Part shown: piece by piece, positions 11,616-23,900 of the stretch
Layout: every line of letters begins with the position of its first letter
How positions within the stretch are numbered: position 1 is the stretch's first letter
Origin: Antennarius striatus
Taxonomy: Eukaryota; Chordata; Actinopteri; Lophiiformes; Antennariidae
DNA length: 64,000 nt
Assembly (NCBI RefSeq): GCF_040054535.1
Contig: NC_090784.1
Location: 19,380,001-19,444,000, forward strand
Direction of reading: 5' to 3'
Notes under the pieces: generated by a model
What the model saw: only the letters and a program-made list of their open reading frames with translations
Told to the model about the DNA's origin: nothing
Database searches by the model: none
Translations under genes and position numbers: made by a program

Positions 11616-12370
11616 TATCATCAGTGTTGCGTCAGGAAATGTATCGTCAGTCTGTTGTACAGTAGACCAGTCTGCTGTCTGTACCTGCAAATACACTGTA
11701 TTGATCTCACATGTAGCCAGAGAAATGTTTTGTTTTGGTGCTCTTGTGAGCAGGTGTTTCCAGTTATCGCCAAATAATGAAAATCAGATTTTCATAATTA
11801 ATAACTAACAATGGGGTGAGCCAAGGTAACACTGTAAACACAGCTAAAACACTGCATAGTGTTCCATAAACTTAAAAGTTTTATATTTACAGTTGGTCTA
11901 TGTCTGAGTTGAACATGTCTATGTGATGATGATAATAACATGAATTTGTAATATAATAATGATAATGAATCCTGCTTGTAGGTGAATTTCAGACTCTAGT
12001 CTATGAATGAAGAGTGAAATTCTAATGAAAAGGCAGGTAAATCATATTGTGGAGCCATCGCAGGATAACCAAGTGCTCTATCCAGTATGATTCAAATTCA
12101 TTTTTATCCTTCATCATTCATCACACTACCTGAAATCAATGTGAGAAACAAATTTTAAGACATACTTTACCTCCCTATGATGTGTGTAAATATTGATTTG
12201 TGGCACAGAGCTGTACTCACTGATGAGGATGTTATTATAATGGAATAATTCAATGTAAGTAACTGTCCAATATGTAAATATGTTTATTGAATACTTTATT
12301 TATTTGGATTTATCATCACCTGTGTATATATCTGAAGTATGATTTGTAATAAACAGTTGAGCAAACCACC
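11616..12370 (+). other. oscp1: oscp1 3'UTR with poly(A) signal
   Basis: AT-rich untranslated sequence ending at AATAAA 12348-12353. No coding frame with recognisable content. Confidence 0.7.
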
Positions 12371-14029
12371 GTTTTGGAAATGCCAGCGTTTTAATTTTAG
12401 TATGAACTTGTTGTAGCGATGGGTAACAGTAGGGGGAGCTCTTCGACTATCGTTTACAAGCACGTGACGCGTTACCTGTTGGAACGGAGACTGCTATAAT
12501 TAGTTTTTTTTTATTAATTTCATGACTTCTTCACGAAACCAAAGGAGTTTTATTTACACAAATGTGTATCTGAACTGCAAAAAACAAACAAAATGTGTGA
12601 CAGAATCTGTGTTTAATATCCCTGTAAACCATTAAAATCTATTTCCTGTACTCAATTTGCAAACGATTTTTACTGCTATAGGCCAGCTGAGACCTATAAT
12701 GAACATTTCCAACAGCAACTGCCTGCTATATGTGTTTATCTTCAAGGCGGTAGGTCAGATTGAGACTGCGCTCCCCTTGTCAGCCAGTCACATACGAACA
12801 CGTTGAATTCTATGCAGGCAAAACATGCTGAAACATTTCTCTGAATTGATCTGGGGGAGGAGTATTGTGGTGAAGTCTTCAAAAAAATCTTGACATAGGT
12901 GATAAATGAAACACTGCATACCCTTAAGGCACAGCCTACTTGTAAGACATCCAGAAACCATTAGTCATGCTCGATATTTTACCATGAATACAAAATTACC
13001 CATATATTTAGCAACATGACAATTATATACAGTAGTTGCATTTAAACAAAGCAAGATTTCACAGACTTCAAAGGTGATAAATAATTGGCACTATCATTTC
13101 CAAATAGGTTTGCCTTAAGAGGGTTAATGTCCAATATTGTCCCTGGTAATGTTACATTAATATGATTTAACAAACAACTGTTTCTCTGAACATGACAGTT
13201 CAGAGAAATCCTCCTCTTGGATGAGAGTCCAAACATCTTCAAGCTTTTCCTACAAGTCCAGTTGACTTCATTGAGCACAGAAATCTGTCATGACCTGGAT
13301 GAGTGAGAATCTTCACAGACACTAAATCGCGTTTCTCTCACAAACCACGCAATCTGAGTTATGATTCAGTTTCTTGTGGGAAGGAAACTGCAGAGCCACA
13401 CACTAACAAATGTTTTATGTGGCCGTGGGCATATGCACTGCTGAGTCAATTCAGGAAGACTACAACATCTAAAATAAGCCTCTGTCATTTAAGTTACCCT
13501 CTCTATGTCTATCATACCTGCCCACTGGTTTGAAACTTGTAACTGTGGGTGGCAAGTCAGATTAATCACAAAGACCAAATTGGAAACAGAAGTGGGCTTT
13601 AATAAATGTCAGTACTATTTGAAACGATGCTTCCTCAGCAGATGCCTTACAGACTTGAAGTGGTGTATATAATGTTATTGAAGCAAAGGAATATCTGTAT
13701 GCAATTGAAAGGATGTCATCTAATGCAAAATATGCAAATGTTTCTTTTCATGAGAACGTCGTTCCGTTTTTATGTGATGTTATTTTATGCTCTCTTGATA
13801 TGAATGAAGCTTAAGTTCATTACATATAAAAAAGCTGTTTATGTTATGATCAAGGGCGATATATTTTATACAAAAGGGTTCCTTCAGTTTTTTTGAACAG
13901 TCTTGCTGGATGGAAAGAATTTGCAGAGCCTGGGGTTTGCAATGTATGGTTCTGTTTTATTTCTTTTTTTTATGTTTATGTATGAAAAAATATAATTTAT
14001 AATTTGCTCTTATATTACATTTTACGTAT
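12371..14029. other. oscp1-stk40 intergenic region, no gene seen
   Basis: This is where LSM10 would sit by human order. I see no LSM10-like Sm motif in the available reading frames. A CACGTGACGCG E-box-containing motif lies at 12461-12471. The short open frames here do not resemble known proteins. Confidence 0.5.
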
Positions 14030-14421
14030 CAAACGTTTCGCTTCCGCGCAAATATGACGTAAAACGTTCCATTGTGCAACTCTAATTATGCAAGGAATTT
14101 TATCGTCAACGCGAAACCAATTTACTAGAATAAAAAGGTGGCTGTTTCTATTGGTTGAACTCACCTGTCAATCAAATCAACTATGTGCGTCATTTCCGTT
14201 GTCAGGTGGCGTTGTCGCTGTGGAAAGATGCAATCAGCGAAGAGCGGAGGCTTTTCCTCAATTGCTCATTTCGGTAACAGAGGCTAAACAACCTGAAACC
14301 AACCCCACGGCGGGTTCTCCTGTTTAAAGAGATTCTCCCCGGATCCAACACAGCAATTACCCAAGAAATGTCGATGTTGTAAGCAGACAACGCAGACTTT
14401 ACCCGGCGGTTTTGGCTCGAG
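14030..14421 (+). promoter_or_regulatory. stk40: stk40 promoter and noncoding exon 1
   Basis: GC content and CpG density rise relative to the flanks. A CRE-like TGACGTAA lies at 14055-14062, CCAAT at 14117-14121 and an inverted CCAAT at 14150-14154. A strong donor GAG-GTAAGC ends the presumed 5'UTR exon at 14421 and would splice to the acceptor at 17893, just before the first coding exon. The transcription start is not determined. Confidence 0.55.
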
Positions 14422-17400
14422 GTAAGCGAGGTAGCCACTACATTGCTATTTAGCTCTTCTGGCAGTGCTAGCCAGCTGTAATATTACCTACTTTGTTTAA
14501 ATGGCCTCCCGGCTGCCCTGTATCCTCTGGCTTGGCTATAGCTAACTTGCCCGTTTGTCGCCACCAATCATTCTGAACGACACATTAGCATTAATGCTGC
14601 GTTTCTCAGGAGCTAGCCAACGGCTGCTTTGTGCACTATGCACTTATAGCCGAACTGTTATGTTCTGTACCCCTTTGTGTGGCCGGTGTGTGCCCGAATG
14701 CTTGGCAGCGTCTATAGCAAGAAAATCATTTTAGTTTAGTTGTTTTATTGAGTTTGTATGCGCAAGAAATCTTTGATTTATCTGGCACTGTTGAAATACA
14801 CCTGGTAAAATAATGCATCCGTCTGAGTATAGGTAAATCATTACCTCAGTCAGATTTGACTACTTCTGCAAGGTGGTCAGTTGCTCATTATAGTGGGGTT
14901 TCACTACTGTCTACTCCAGTTATATGCGATCTGAACTGATTGGTTTATGTGACGTAACGTCAGGGATTTACTCTACAACTCATGTTTGGATTGTTCGCGT
15001 CAGAGCCTGAAAGGTGTCAAGATTCCGCTGTCGTAAAATGACACCGAATAACAAATTGCGAGGGGTGTGAATCTAATCTGTGTCGTCTTATAATGCGTCT
15101 TCCGTACACAGATTGCCGTATACGTTATTGAAGCAATAATGAAGTTCACGGCCGCAATAAGTTGCATGCTGCTTCCATGAGACGACGTGATTGATTGACA
15201 GTCAACCGAACAGCATGATTTAAGCAAGTGCCTTTCGATTTACTTTGTTTTGTACCGATGTTTGTGTGTGTGTGTGTGTGTGTGTGTTCTTTCGCCTTCT
15301 GAATTCAAGATCGCTTCGGGAATTTTTGATTCACCATCTGCACAAGTGTCGTTATGCTTTCTTAACTTCATCCTGCTACCTAACCTGCTTAATTTTGCAA
15401 TCAGAATTTCTTTGCAGAGTTTTAAAAAAATTGTCAAGGAGTCTCAGTGGGTGGATCTTGAGATAGCTACGTGGTTGTTCCGATACTATTTAAGGAGCCC
15501 ACATTTCTCCTAGGCTCTGGCAGCGTGTCTCTCCTCTTTTCGTGCGATATGAATCAGAGGCTGTATCTGTTCTTGTCCTCTCTGGTACAGTCAGAGGTAG
15601 TCTTTCTTGCTAGATCACTGGCTGTGCAGTGAGGCGCAGCAGTGTCAGAAAAGGATATCAGCATGCTGTCATCACGCTGATGTCATTTAGGTCCGTGTGC
15701 ATTAGTGGGTTGCATTGACCTTTGCTTTTTCCATGTGTCAGGAGCTGGCTCCACAGCACTACAGCTGGTATTTAGTAGGTAGATGAATAGCCTCGGGTTA
15801 ATTTGCTGTGTCTTGTGTTGCACCTTGTGTCTAAGAGTCACTTTGTTTTATTCATCCAAGATGCATGCATCTGTTTGTTTTTATAATGTTTTTAATGCCT
15901 CCACCCAAAGAGGGCATCTTGACTGTACTGATATGCTTCTGTTTGATGGTATGTAAGTAGGTACAGTATGTTCAGTTTTCATCCCAAAGCCTGCCAGACA
16001 GTACTGTATTCAGTAACATTTCACACATGCGTTGTATGATCTGTAAGGCATGCATCCCATATCTGTTTCACATGCAGTTGAGGGGTTATAATTTTCATGT
16101 CATTCTGCTACAATTGTGTTTATGGTCTCTAGAATCTGTCCTTGGACACAACTTTTCCATGATTTTAACGATGCTGGTTTAGTGAAAAGAAGTGCATAAA
16201 GGGTACTATCACAGAAAATCATGTTTAAAATGTAAGAATGGTCTTAGTTTTTGTGCTGTCTGTTTAGTGTGTTCAGTCTAGTAGCATCTCCAGCACTTAG
16301 TCAACCATATCAAATGTATTTATTATTTATTCACACTGAGAGCAGCGTGCACATCGATGATACTGCCAGCCAGTTAGGCCAATAGATTATCCGTTGTTCT
16401 GTCTTACTTTTGTCAGCAAGACTTCATGTCACTTAGATTGTGCTATCATTGCTGTCAGAAGTCTTCAGCTTGTCAGACTTCATGGGTGTTGACCAGTGGA
16501 GTTGGAGACAGATGGGTGAGAGACATGATGACATTTTCTACTGTCTTGGATTGCAAAAACATTCATAGAAGTGACAATTCATATCAGCCCATACTGGTTG
16601 CCAACTGTCCAACCTCCTTTTTGCTTAATAATGCCAACTGGTGAGTCACACATTTCCAGCTTTGAAATAAGACGATACCCTATTCCATATAAAACATTCT
16701 AATGACTTCAGTTTCTTCCACATGCAAGACTACTGACTTATTTTGTTGTTGCTTGTGTCTCCATATAATTTTGCTAGTCTGAATCACCTCTTGTGTAGCT
16801 GACTAAAATATGCATTCCACTGTAATCAGTCATCATCTTTTTTTTCTTGGCTTATTCTTTTGTTACTTACCTCTGTTGTTGTTTTAGACCCTTTTACAGA
16901 GAAATTCTGTTTGGGTGTTGTGATTGAGCACATATTAGAGGCTTGGGGTACATTTCACACTCCTACTGGTGTCATCACCTAGACATTTAAGTATTTTCTG
17001 TCCAATGGAAACTCAGGATGACAGCAGGGTGAGTCATCCCTCTCGATTCAAGGCACTACTTCCCTGTTACAGGAAACAGATGGGGTTTCATCACATTGGA
17101 ACTCAGTATCAGTAAACAGAGCACACCTCTTACTCTATAAATTCTGTGTGGGGGGGGGGTAGTTCTGCTGCAGAATTTAAAGTGGTTTTTGTAATGATGA
17201 TGTGTCACACTGTGCCACTTGTTCTTCTTGTTAGTGCCTCCTTTTGTTTCAGCTCTGTTTGAACATGTACATTTTTTCACAGGAAGATTTCTGCGGATAA
17301 ACTACCTGTAGAGATTTTCAGATTAAACAGATTCAGAATGGGGAAAAAATCATATCTAACTCTACAAGAAATTCTTAAGATACATATTTGACTTATTGCT

Positions 17401-17893
17401 AATAAAAAAAGGTTCTGGTTAAATAACATTGTTAAATTGTTTATTTACACATAAGCATTTCCATTTCAATGGAAAACTTTTAAATTCAAATGTTTGTGGC
17501 ACACATGCATGGCCAAAGATTGAAGCTTGGGTGTCATCCTTGACACCAGTAGCCATCGCTCTGGAGTGAGCTGTAATGGCCTCACATTCACACTGAGGTG
17601 TTGGTAAATGTGTGGGAGGGGAATTTAAAATAGACAGGGAGGAGCTGACCGGAAGTTTACCTCCTTCCAATTCTGTTGGCTAATCTGTGTACTCACAATC
17701 AGTTATCAGATGGCTAAACTATTAGTCTGATTTCAAACAGACTGACTATAACTATTTATAAATCTGTTGATGTGTTACGGATACCCCATGCTATTTATGC
17801 CTATCCTTTTGTGTCTTTGCTGTCATTTGCATCAACGTACTTTTTAACTTGGTTATCTTTATCCTGCATACTTATCAGATATTTTCCCCTGTA
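14422..17893 (+). other. stk40: stk40 intron 1
   Basis: About 3.5 kb with no recognised exon. It contains a (TG)n run at 15262-15287. It ends in CCCCTGTAG just before the exon that carries the start codon. Confidence 0.55.
15262..15287. repeat. (TG)n microsatellite
   Basis: About 13 TG units in stk40 intron 1. Confidence 0.9.
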
Positions 17894-17903
17894 GAGCACC
17901 AGT

Positions 17904-20900
17904 ATGTCCAAGCGGCGCTCATCAGAGAGGGGGGCTGGAGAGACTTCAGGCAGGGCGAGCAAACTGCAGTGTCCTGGGATATCTGGCAATAACGCCAAGA
18001 GAGCCGGGCCCTTCATCCTCGGTAAGGGAGCTGGCAGTGTTTGAAAAAGCCCCCAAAGCATGGAAATGGTCAACACGAAGCGATGCATGTGGCCAACATC
18101 GCATCTAACGTGCTGTTTTTCTTATAAGCATGTATAACGTGTATGCATGCATGCATGTAGGTACAGTATGTGTGTGTAAAAGCTGTTTGAATGGAAATGT
18201 GAGTCTACTGGGGTGTGCGTGTGCGTGCGTGTGCACCTGTGAAAAGAATGTGAGGAATTTTGGAATCCCCTCACATCGACCAGAGTGAACTGAGTCCATC
18301 TTTGAGCAAGGCTATTTCCTACCCCCTGAAAATGTAAATGTCTCCTATAGTCCCAAACTTTTTGTTGTATACTTCACAACCCTGCTGCTGTTTGCAATGC
18401 TGGGCGCCAAAGAAAACATTACACTGAGGGTGTAAAGGGGTTAGTGCACATGCTGCCTTTAATGAATTGCAGCAAGAGCACACACTCCGTCATGTAGGCT
18501 GCCTTTTGCTCATGCAGCTGTTCCTTTTCTTATCCTTGCAGGGCCTCGCCTGGGCAACTCACCAGTGCCCAGCATAGTGCAATGTCTGGCCAGAAAGGAC
18601 GGTACTGATGACTTCTATCAGCTCAAAGTAAGTATGCTGAAGTATGGAATGTTTTTTTTTCTTTTTCTTTCTTGCAAACAGAGTGAATTATGGATGTGAT
18701 TCTGTAAGAAGTTAAATACATCACTCCACGGCTATACTGTCGCTGTAGACACCTGAACTTTTGACCGACCCTTTTTGTCATTCATTTTATGGTACCCTGT
18801 TTTATTTGGATGCAAACACCATCACTTCAATAATGTGTTTATTGGGGCTATCCAGCGTCTGGTTCACAAGGAGACTGTGGAACCAGGAGGGCGAGGGGAG
18901 GAGGAAGGTAGTGCTCCACCTGGAATGTTGACTTATAACCTCCCAAGACCCTGCGCATGACCCTCACCGTATGACTGCAGCGCCTCTGTGTCTTCACAGC
19001 GTGTTTACTCCACATTAGTATATGAGCCACCGTTAAAGCTGCAGTCCTTTTATACCATCTCCACTGCACACATGGTACTTCTTGTTAACTGCTTACCAGT
19101 TGTAACTTGGTGTCCTCGCTCATTTAAAGAGCTTAGCCTCTGGACTGAGGATTAACTTCATACCGAACAGTTGAGCCCCCCCCCCCACTCTGATCTTGTA
19201 TGAGCTATTGTGACCTGTAACGTTTGCTCACTGATGTTTACGGCAGATCTTGACGCTCGAGGAGAGAGTGGACTCGACAGGAGAAACTCAGGAGGAAAGG
19301 CAAGGGAAGATGTTGCTGCACACAGAGTACTCCCTTCTTTCTCTGCTGCACAACCAGGATGGGGTAGTCCACCATCATGGCCTCTTCCAGGTAGACTGAC
19401 ATCTGATAATATTTGGCAGTTACATCACATTAAATCATATCACAGGTAGAACACTTTTTTTTTTAAGTTGCTGTTTTTGGATGAGTAACAGCAAAGGGAA
19501 GTTTGTCATTTGTCGATGGACCTGCTCGCTTTTGCCTTGTCAAGGTCGTTTCAAAGGAAGTCATAGTACTGATATTATCTGCAGTCATTTTCTAGTCGGG
19601 GCCACATCCATTCACAATGAGCCCCTCCTTCACCTGTCTTCCTGTCTGCTTCCTCCTTTAACTTTGTTATTGTTCCATATTCTTTCTCTCTGTATCTCCT
19701 TTGTCTCTTTCACATCCTTTCTTCCACTCTGTCGGCGTTCTCAGAATAGCAGCATCAAGCCATGTACTCCAATTCGTTTTAGCCCACGGTATCGATTGGA
19801 TTATTATAGTGCATCTCCACTGTGAGAGAATTGGTTAATAATGTATGCTCTCAGAGGTGCAGACTGCACCTAAAAAAAACCATGAAAATCTGATACAAAA
19901 ATCAGTAAGACATGGCGACTCTCCTAAGATAGGAGTGTAAAGAATAGCAACGACCTTTGTTATTCATCCTCCATGACGTCATGTGGCGTGATGAATGTGT
20001 CTTACGCACATTGGCTACATGCAGGACTGAGTGATGTCCTTCACTCGTCCTTCTCAGCTGAATGAATCCTGGTGATCAGCTGGAATGATGCACAAATCCA
20101 TTCACTTTAATGCATTAATGGATGATTCAATTTCTATCCATTAGACGCCGTTGGAAAGTGCCTCTAAAATAGATCAACAGCTCTGAACAGTGATCACCAT
20201 GTGAAGAAATCTGCTCACCATGGGTGTCACAGCTATAACACGAAGGACGAAGCTATTCTCTGGAGTTCAAAGTTTAATAGAATAAAGTACTGTACCAATG
20301 TTTCAAGTGAGCAAAATACAGTATATGTGTGTTTGATACATGTTACCAGCGAGACAACTAAAACAACTTGGATCTTAGTTTGAGGCGCACGCCACAGTGA
20401 TTTTTTATTTAGCAAAGAACCTGAAGTAGCTTGTGCTCATTCTCTACATTTTACCTGTTAACCCTGTAAATAAGATCAAAAGAAACTGTGTGAAGAGAGA
20501 TGAACAAACATTGAGTGGTTACTAAAGAGGGCTCTGAATCTGTATTCCACTCACTTCTGTACTTTCTTACATCTTATATATGTGATCTGTGGCAAACCAC
20601 TTCCTATTGATGAAATACCCTTTATTTTTCACATGCAACTACAGCCACGTGTGAAATCACTTGTGAAAAAGCATCATAATGCTAAAAATGACTTTTTGAA
20701 ATTCTTCTAAAAGATTGCCAAACCTACATTTTCAGTGCCTCCTACGTCTCTGGTTACAACTCTCATTTTGCAATCCCCAGGACCGAGCCTACGAGATAGT
20801 GGAGGACATGGAGGCCAATAAAATTCGCAAGATGAAGAAGCGGATCTGTCTCGTGCTGGACTGCCTATGTGCTCACGACTTCAGCGTCAAGACGGCAGAT

Positions 20901-23900
20901 CTAATAAACCTCCAGCATTATGTCATAAAGGAGAAGCGATTGAGCGAGCGTGAAGCCATTGTCATCTTCTATGATGTAGTGCGTGTGGTGGAGGCCCTTC
21001 ATAAGGTGAGTTTAGGTGGAGTTGTGTGGAAACACCAAGAAAAGGTTTGCTTTTTGGAATCCACCTTTGTCACCAATTGAAAAAAAAAAAAACTTTCGTC
21101 CCTGCAGAATTCCATTTTTTTAATCAAGAAAGATCAAGTAGCACAACTGTTTTGGAGAATTATTTTTTTTCCTAATTGTTAAATATTTTCATCTCCCACA
21201 CACATCCCACTCTCAAAAACCAACTGATTGTTCTAATATCTGCGATTCCCTATGCAGAATTTAACCAAACAGTCTTCCTCTCTTTCTTTCATACAGAAAA
21301 ACATTGTACACAGAGACCTCAAGCTGGGAAACATGGTGCTGAACAAACGGTAAGAAGAGAGTAATTCTCTTGTCAAACTGATCACAGGCCAATGACCTCT
21401 AATGATACAGGGACTATCATTTTAGCCCACCAGCAAGTCATTTTGTCAAGTCACATGTGTGAGAGGCCCCAGCAGCCAGCATGAAGAATGCATTTGGCTT
21501 TGGGGGAGTGGGCGTGGTCACATTCTTAAGCGTTGCTCTTTGGTGCTCGATGCTGGGTCATCGTCTGTGGGTTGAGTAAAGGCCAATGAGTCTCTCCATG
21601 TGGTTGGGATTCGAGAAGAAGCAGGTGAACTTGAATCTGGTGCAAAAATATAACAGAATATACCCCCTGTGTTTGCAGCAGAGTGCACAGCAGTGTTCTA
21701 GAAGATACAGGGCTTCGAGTGCGTCTTAGGTCACAAAGTCTTGGCGTTTAAAATCGGCAGAATGGAAAACGACTTAACTGTAAAGCCTTCTCCAAACATC
21801 ACTTGTGTGTGGGAGTGTGTATTCAGAGGCGAAGTGAGCTACTTTTTAATATCAGTTTGTCCAAGTTTAGATTATTCAGTGACATTTTGCTGTGGAGATT
21901 GGACAGGATGACAAAATGCATGCATACTGTATTCCTTGAGACTCTTCTAGACTTAAACATCGTCCCACAAAGCCACTGTTTTCATTTGGAAGGACATGAG
22001 TAACACTGGTACACACACACACTGTTCCTACGCTCGCTTGAACACACATCCAAATACGGAATATGCTCGCTTTTGGAGATGTCTCACGCTGTAGCCAGTT
22101 ACTTCTCGTGCATAGCATGCATGTCTGAGTAGGTGCATTGAGATGTCACGTTGCTGGCTTATCTTGCTACCACACGCTCTGCATCTCAGGCATGAGAACC
22201 CCTGGCCTCCACTACCAGCAGCAGCGGTGACAGTGGTGGCGATGACGAAACGGGCAGAGTGTTATGGCCAGGAAAAGGAGGGTGGTGGGGTAAGGAGCAG
22301 AGGAGGGGAACACTCCGTCCCAGCTGGAGACAAAGTAGAGGCTTGCCAAAAGCTCCATAGCTCAGAGCTGACTCACGCCACAGAAGCACAATATGCACAC
22401 ACACACTCTTCGTCATCATTTATTTACCTTCCACTTTGTTTGTTCTCTTTTACACCCCAGTCCCCTTCCTGCTTTCATTGTCTGTTTGACTCACTTCATT
22501 ATATCTCTTTGTGCGCCAGTGTTTGCTCACCTAAGCGTTTCCCCTTTCACTCCACCCCAATGAGTATGAATGTACAGTCAGTCTGGGCTGGGCCCGGTCC
22601 ATTTAGTTGCAGACCAGACCCAAAATCTCCTCTCCTGCTGCCTGCAGTCATTCTGGGAAATGTACCGATGCCCTCAACAAGCTCAGCAGTTTATGCAAGA
22701 ATGATGTGATTTCCTCTTACAGAGAAAGAGAGCTGTTATGAAAGCAGGATGTCATAAATCACCCTGCAAGGGTCATTGACGATGTGGGTCAGAGCTACAT
22801 CAACCGGGTACATCTTTGTATTTTTAAAATGACAGTAGTTTTCAGTTTTATTCCTTCAAATGTGTTTGTGTTCATCATACATCATCGTACTCTCTCTGCT
22901 GTTGATCAGTATCTGACTGAATTAGGAGTTTGCAATTTGATATTTTCAGACATCTTGCATCTTTACGTCAGTGTTATTATTGAATGGTGCAACAGTATTT
23001 GGGTCAATAACTGCTGTGGAACAATCTGAGAAACCAAATTTGATTGGTCCACATTTAACCTCTTTTTCTCATCAACTGGTATATTTAGTGCAAACTGTTG
23101 CAATAAAGGAAGAGAAGTCAGGGAGCTGTTTGGGTTTCTTGTTTCCTGATTTACCCGGGGGTCACATGACAAGGAAGCGGCAATGCTGTGGTCTCCCTTT
23201 GAGTCCTTTGGGACCCTTGCCTCATGAGGCAAACATGCATTTTCATTTATCCAATCTCCGGTGCAAGAATAGAAGCCCACGTCGTGATGCGAGCAGACAA
23301 AAGAACAGACTCTTCGAGAATAGAAGCTTTTATGTCGAGAGTCCTTGATGCCTGAATATGAATGAATGAAAATCTGTTTTTTGACAGAAATTTAGCTTGA
23401 GAAGGTTTAATAGAAGCAGTGATTGTGTGTGTGACTGAACAGGGTGTGAAAGTGAGACAGAGAAGGGGAAGCTATTCACCTCAGGTCTTTTTAGAAAGCG
23501 GATGTGGGCGAGGTGCATGATCCAGAGAGGACCCGGGGCTCTAAGACCACGGTTTGTCACCGTGTGTTTTTGTGTGCGTGCAGTCTAAGTTGTACACTGG
23601 AGTTCAAATTTTAAATGTTCATGAGCTTTATATATTAATTTGCCAGCCCATCTCTATGCAGGCTCAGGCTTAGTCATTGAGACAATTATCCCAAGCCACA
23701 GATTGACTCATATGTTTGTCAAAGCGCAGCTTTCACATTTCTTCCTCCTCTGCTAAAAGAACATCGATATACAGAAGAGTCCCTCAGCTTTAATATGGTT
23801 AGTTTTCACTCCACATGCAGATTTTAGCTTCATGATTAATTTCAATAAAATTTAATGACTTGAAATATTATAGTGGTCACAAAATCAAATGACTGAAACA

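Noticed and set aside
13042..13278. 78-aa minus-strand frame in the oscp1-stk40 gap, considered as LSM10
   Set aside because: No Sm1/Sm2 motif and no resemblance to LSM10.
22143..22709. 188-aa plus-strand frame inside an stk40 intron
   Set aside because: Low-complexity Ser/His/Pro-rich translation, no splice signals and no family resemblance.
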